Positions 5,464-6,454 of a stretch of 6,454 nucleotides of DNA are shown here, one piece after another. The DNA comes from an uncultured Eggerthellaceae bacterium (GTDB lineage: Bacteria; Actinomycetota; Coriobacteriia; Coriobacteriales; Eggerthellaceae). Positions within the stretch are counted from its first letter, which is position 1, and the number at the start of each line of letters is the position of its first letter. A model generated the notes under the pieces. The model worked only from the letters and a program-made list of their open reading frames with translations, searched no databases and had not been told where the DNA came from. The stretch is taken from positions 1 through 6,454 of the forward strand of contig CAQLOA010000084.1 in the NCBI GenBank assembly GCA_948829205.1, read 5' to 3'. The position numbers were made by a program, and so were the translations under genes.

Positions 5464-6454
5464 TTATCGGTCGATGTTGTAGAACGCGTCCATCCCGGCG
5501 TAGGCGCCCTGGGTGTCCAGCTCCTCCTCGATGCGGATCAGCTGGTTGTACTTGGCCACCCTGTCCGAGCGCGCGGGGGCGCCGGTCTTGATCTGGCCGC
5601 AGTTGCAAGCCACCGCCAAGTCGGCGATGGTGCTGTCCTCGGTCTCGCCCGAGCGGTGGCTCATAACGCAGGCGTAGCCGTGCGTCTTGGCCAGCTCGAT
5701 GGCCTCGAGCGTCTCGGTGAGCGAGCCAATCTGGTTCACCTTGATGAGGATGGCGTTTGCGCAGCCCAGCTCGATGCCCTTGGCCAGGCGCTTGGAGTTG
5801 GTGACGAACAGGTCGTCGCCCACCAGCTGCACCTTGTCGCCGATGCGCTCGGTAAGCAGCTTCCAGCCGTCCCAGTCCTCCTCGGCCATGCCGTCCTCGA
5901 TGGAGATGATGGGGTACTTCTCGACCAGGTCGGCCCAGTAGTCGACCATCTCCTGGCTGGTAAGCTCGCGTCCCTCGCCCGCCAGCACGTACTTGCCGGC
6001 CTTCTCGTCGTAGAACTCGGTGGATGCCGGGTCCATGGCGAACATTATGTCCTTGCCGGGCACGTAGCCCGCCTTCTCGCACGCCTCGCTGATGTACTTC
6101 AGGGGCTCCTCGTTGGTCTTGAGGTTGGGGGCGAAGCCGCCCTCGTCACCGACCCCTCCGCCAAGGCCCGCGTCGTGCAGCACCTTCTTGAGGGTGTGGT
6201 AGATCTCGGCGCACCAGCGCAGGCCCTCCGTGAAGGTCTCGGCGCCCACGGGCATGATCATGAACTCCTGGAAATCGACATTGTTGTCGGCATGCACGCC
6301 GCCGTTCAGTATGTTCATCATGGGGGTGGGAAGCAGGTGCGCGTTCGCACCGCCCACGTAGCGGTATAGCGGAAGCTTGCTCGACTCGGCCGCGGCATGG
6401 GCCACCGCCAGCGATGCGCCCAGGATGGCGTTCGCGCCCATGGCGCCCTTGTTG
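5464..6454 (-). CDS. eno: Enolase (phosphopyruvate hydratase), N-terminal part outside window
   Basis: Glycolytic enzyme converting 2-phosphoglycerate to phosphoenolpyruvate, magnesium dependent, cytoplasmic, and in many bacteria linked to the RNA degradosome. The frame is open to the right edge of the window; 329 residues are visible and about 100 N-terminal residues are missing, judged from a family length near 430. The methionine at 6441 is internal: the codons before it read NKGA and continue into GANAILGASLAVA, an internal family motif. Seen, numbering from that methionine: HADNNVDFQEFMIMPVG (50-66), VGDEGGFAPN (97-106) with catalytic E100, metal ligands at D137 (MDPAS), E182 (IEDGM) and D209/D210 (VGDDLFVTN), catalytic K234 (IKVNQIG), SHRSGETEDS (261-270), and K285 in KTGAPARSDR. 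All catalytic residues are present. A terminator follows 7 bases after the stop. Confidence 0.97.
   Translation of the reverse strand, partial: NKGAMGANAILGASLAVAHAAAESSKLPLYRYVGGANAHLLPTPMMNILNGGVHADNNVDFQEFMIMPVGAETFTEGLRWCAEIYHTLKKVLHDAGLGGGVGDEGGFAPNLKTNEEPLKYISEACEKAGYVPGKDIMFAMDPASTEFYDEKAGKYVLAGEGRELTSQEMVDYWADLVEKYPIISIEDGMAEEDWDGWKLLTERIGDKVQLVGDDLFVTNSKRLAKGIELGCANAILIKVNQIGSLTETLEAIELAKTHGYACVMSHRSGETEDSTIADLAVACNCGQIKTGAPARSDRVAKYNQLIRIEEELDTQGAYAGMDAFYNIDR

Noticed and set aside
6439..6441. ATG at 6441 as the start of eno
   Set aside because: The frame continues upstream to the window edge with residues NKGA that fit the enolase family, and about 100 family residues would be missing, so this methionine is internal.
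1..6454. An undescribed system, defence island, mobile element, CRISPR array or RNA gene
   Set aside because: Every gene but the Alr extension belongs to a well-known housekeeping family. I saw no direct repeat arrays, transposase motifs, tRNA-like folds or unexplained gaps over 65 bases.

Overview
This is an ordinary-looking stretch of housekeeping chromosome from a GC-rich bacterium, probably an actinobacterium of the class Coriobacteriia (Eggerthellaceae-like). That placement is an inference from strong G/C third-position codon use, the protein flavour (long-form HPF, iron-sulfur family 4 uracil-DNA glycosylase, Mog/MoeA pair) and dense packing; no 16S or marker comparison was possible. 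All but about the first 150 bases are coding on the minus strand, with gaps of 13 to 64 bases between genes and no stretch over 300 bases without a gene.

Layout from left to right: the 3' end of hpf (ribosome hibernation factor, plus strand) converges on folC. Reading the minus strand in its own direction (right to left) the genes are eno (5' end cut by the window edge), a clear intrinsic terminator, moeA, mog, alr (with an uncharacterised N-terminal extension of about 120 residues), a family 4 uracil-DNA glycosylase gene, and folC. A strong 13-bp hairpin lies over the hpf/folC junction.

How the genes fit together: eno is a separate glycolytic unit closed by its terminator. moeA and mog carry out the last two steps of molybdenum cofactor assembly (MPT adenylylation by Mog, molybdate insertion by MoeA). 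alr supplies D-alanine for peptidoglycan, the glycosylase removes uracil from DNA, and folC makes and polyglutamylates folate. The five genes moeA-mog-alr-udg-folC are co-directional with short gaps or overlap, so they may be one transcript, although an AT-richer 46-base gap with a perfect palindrome in front of alr could hold a separate control point.

I found no mobile element, CRISPR array, RNA gene, defence island or evidence of an undescribed system. The points most worth a second look are the Alr N-terminal extension, the palindrome beside the alr ribosome-binding site, and the U-tract-less hairpin at the hpf/folC junction.
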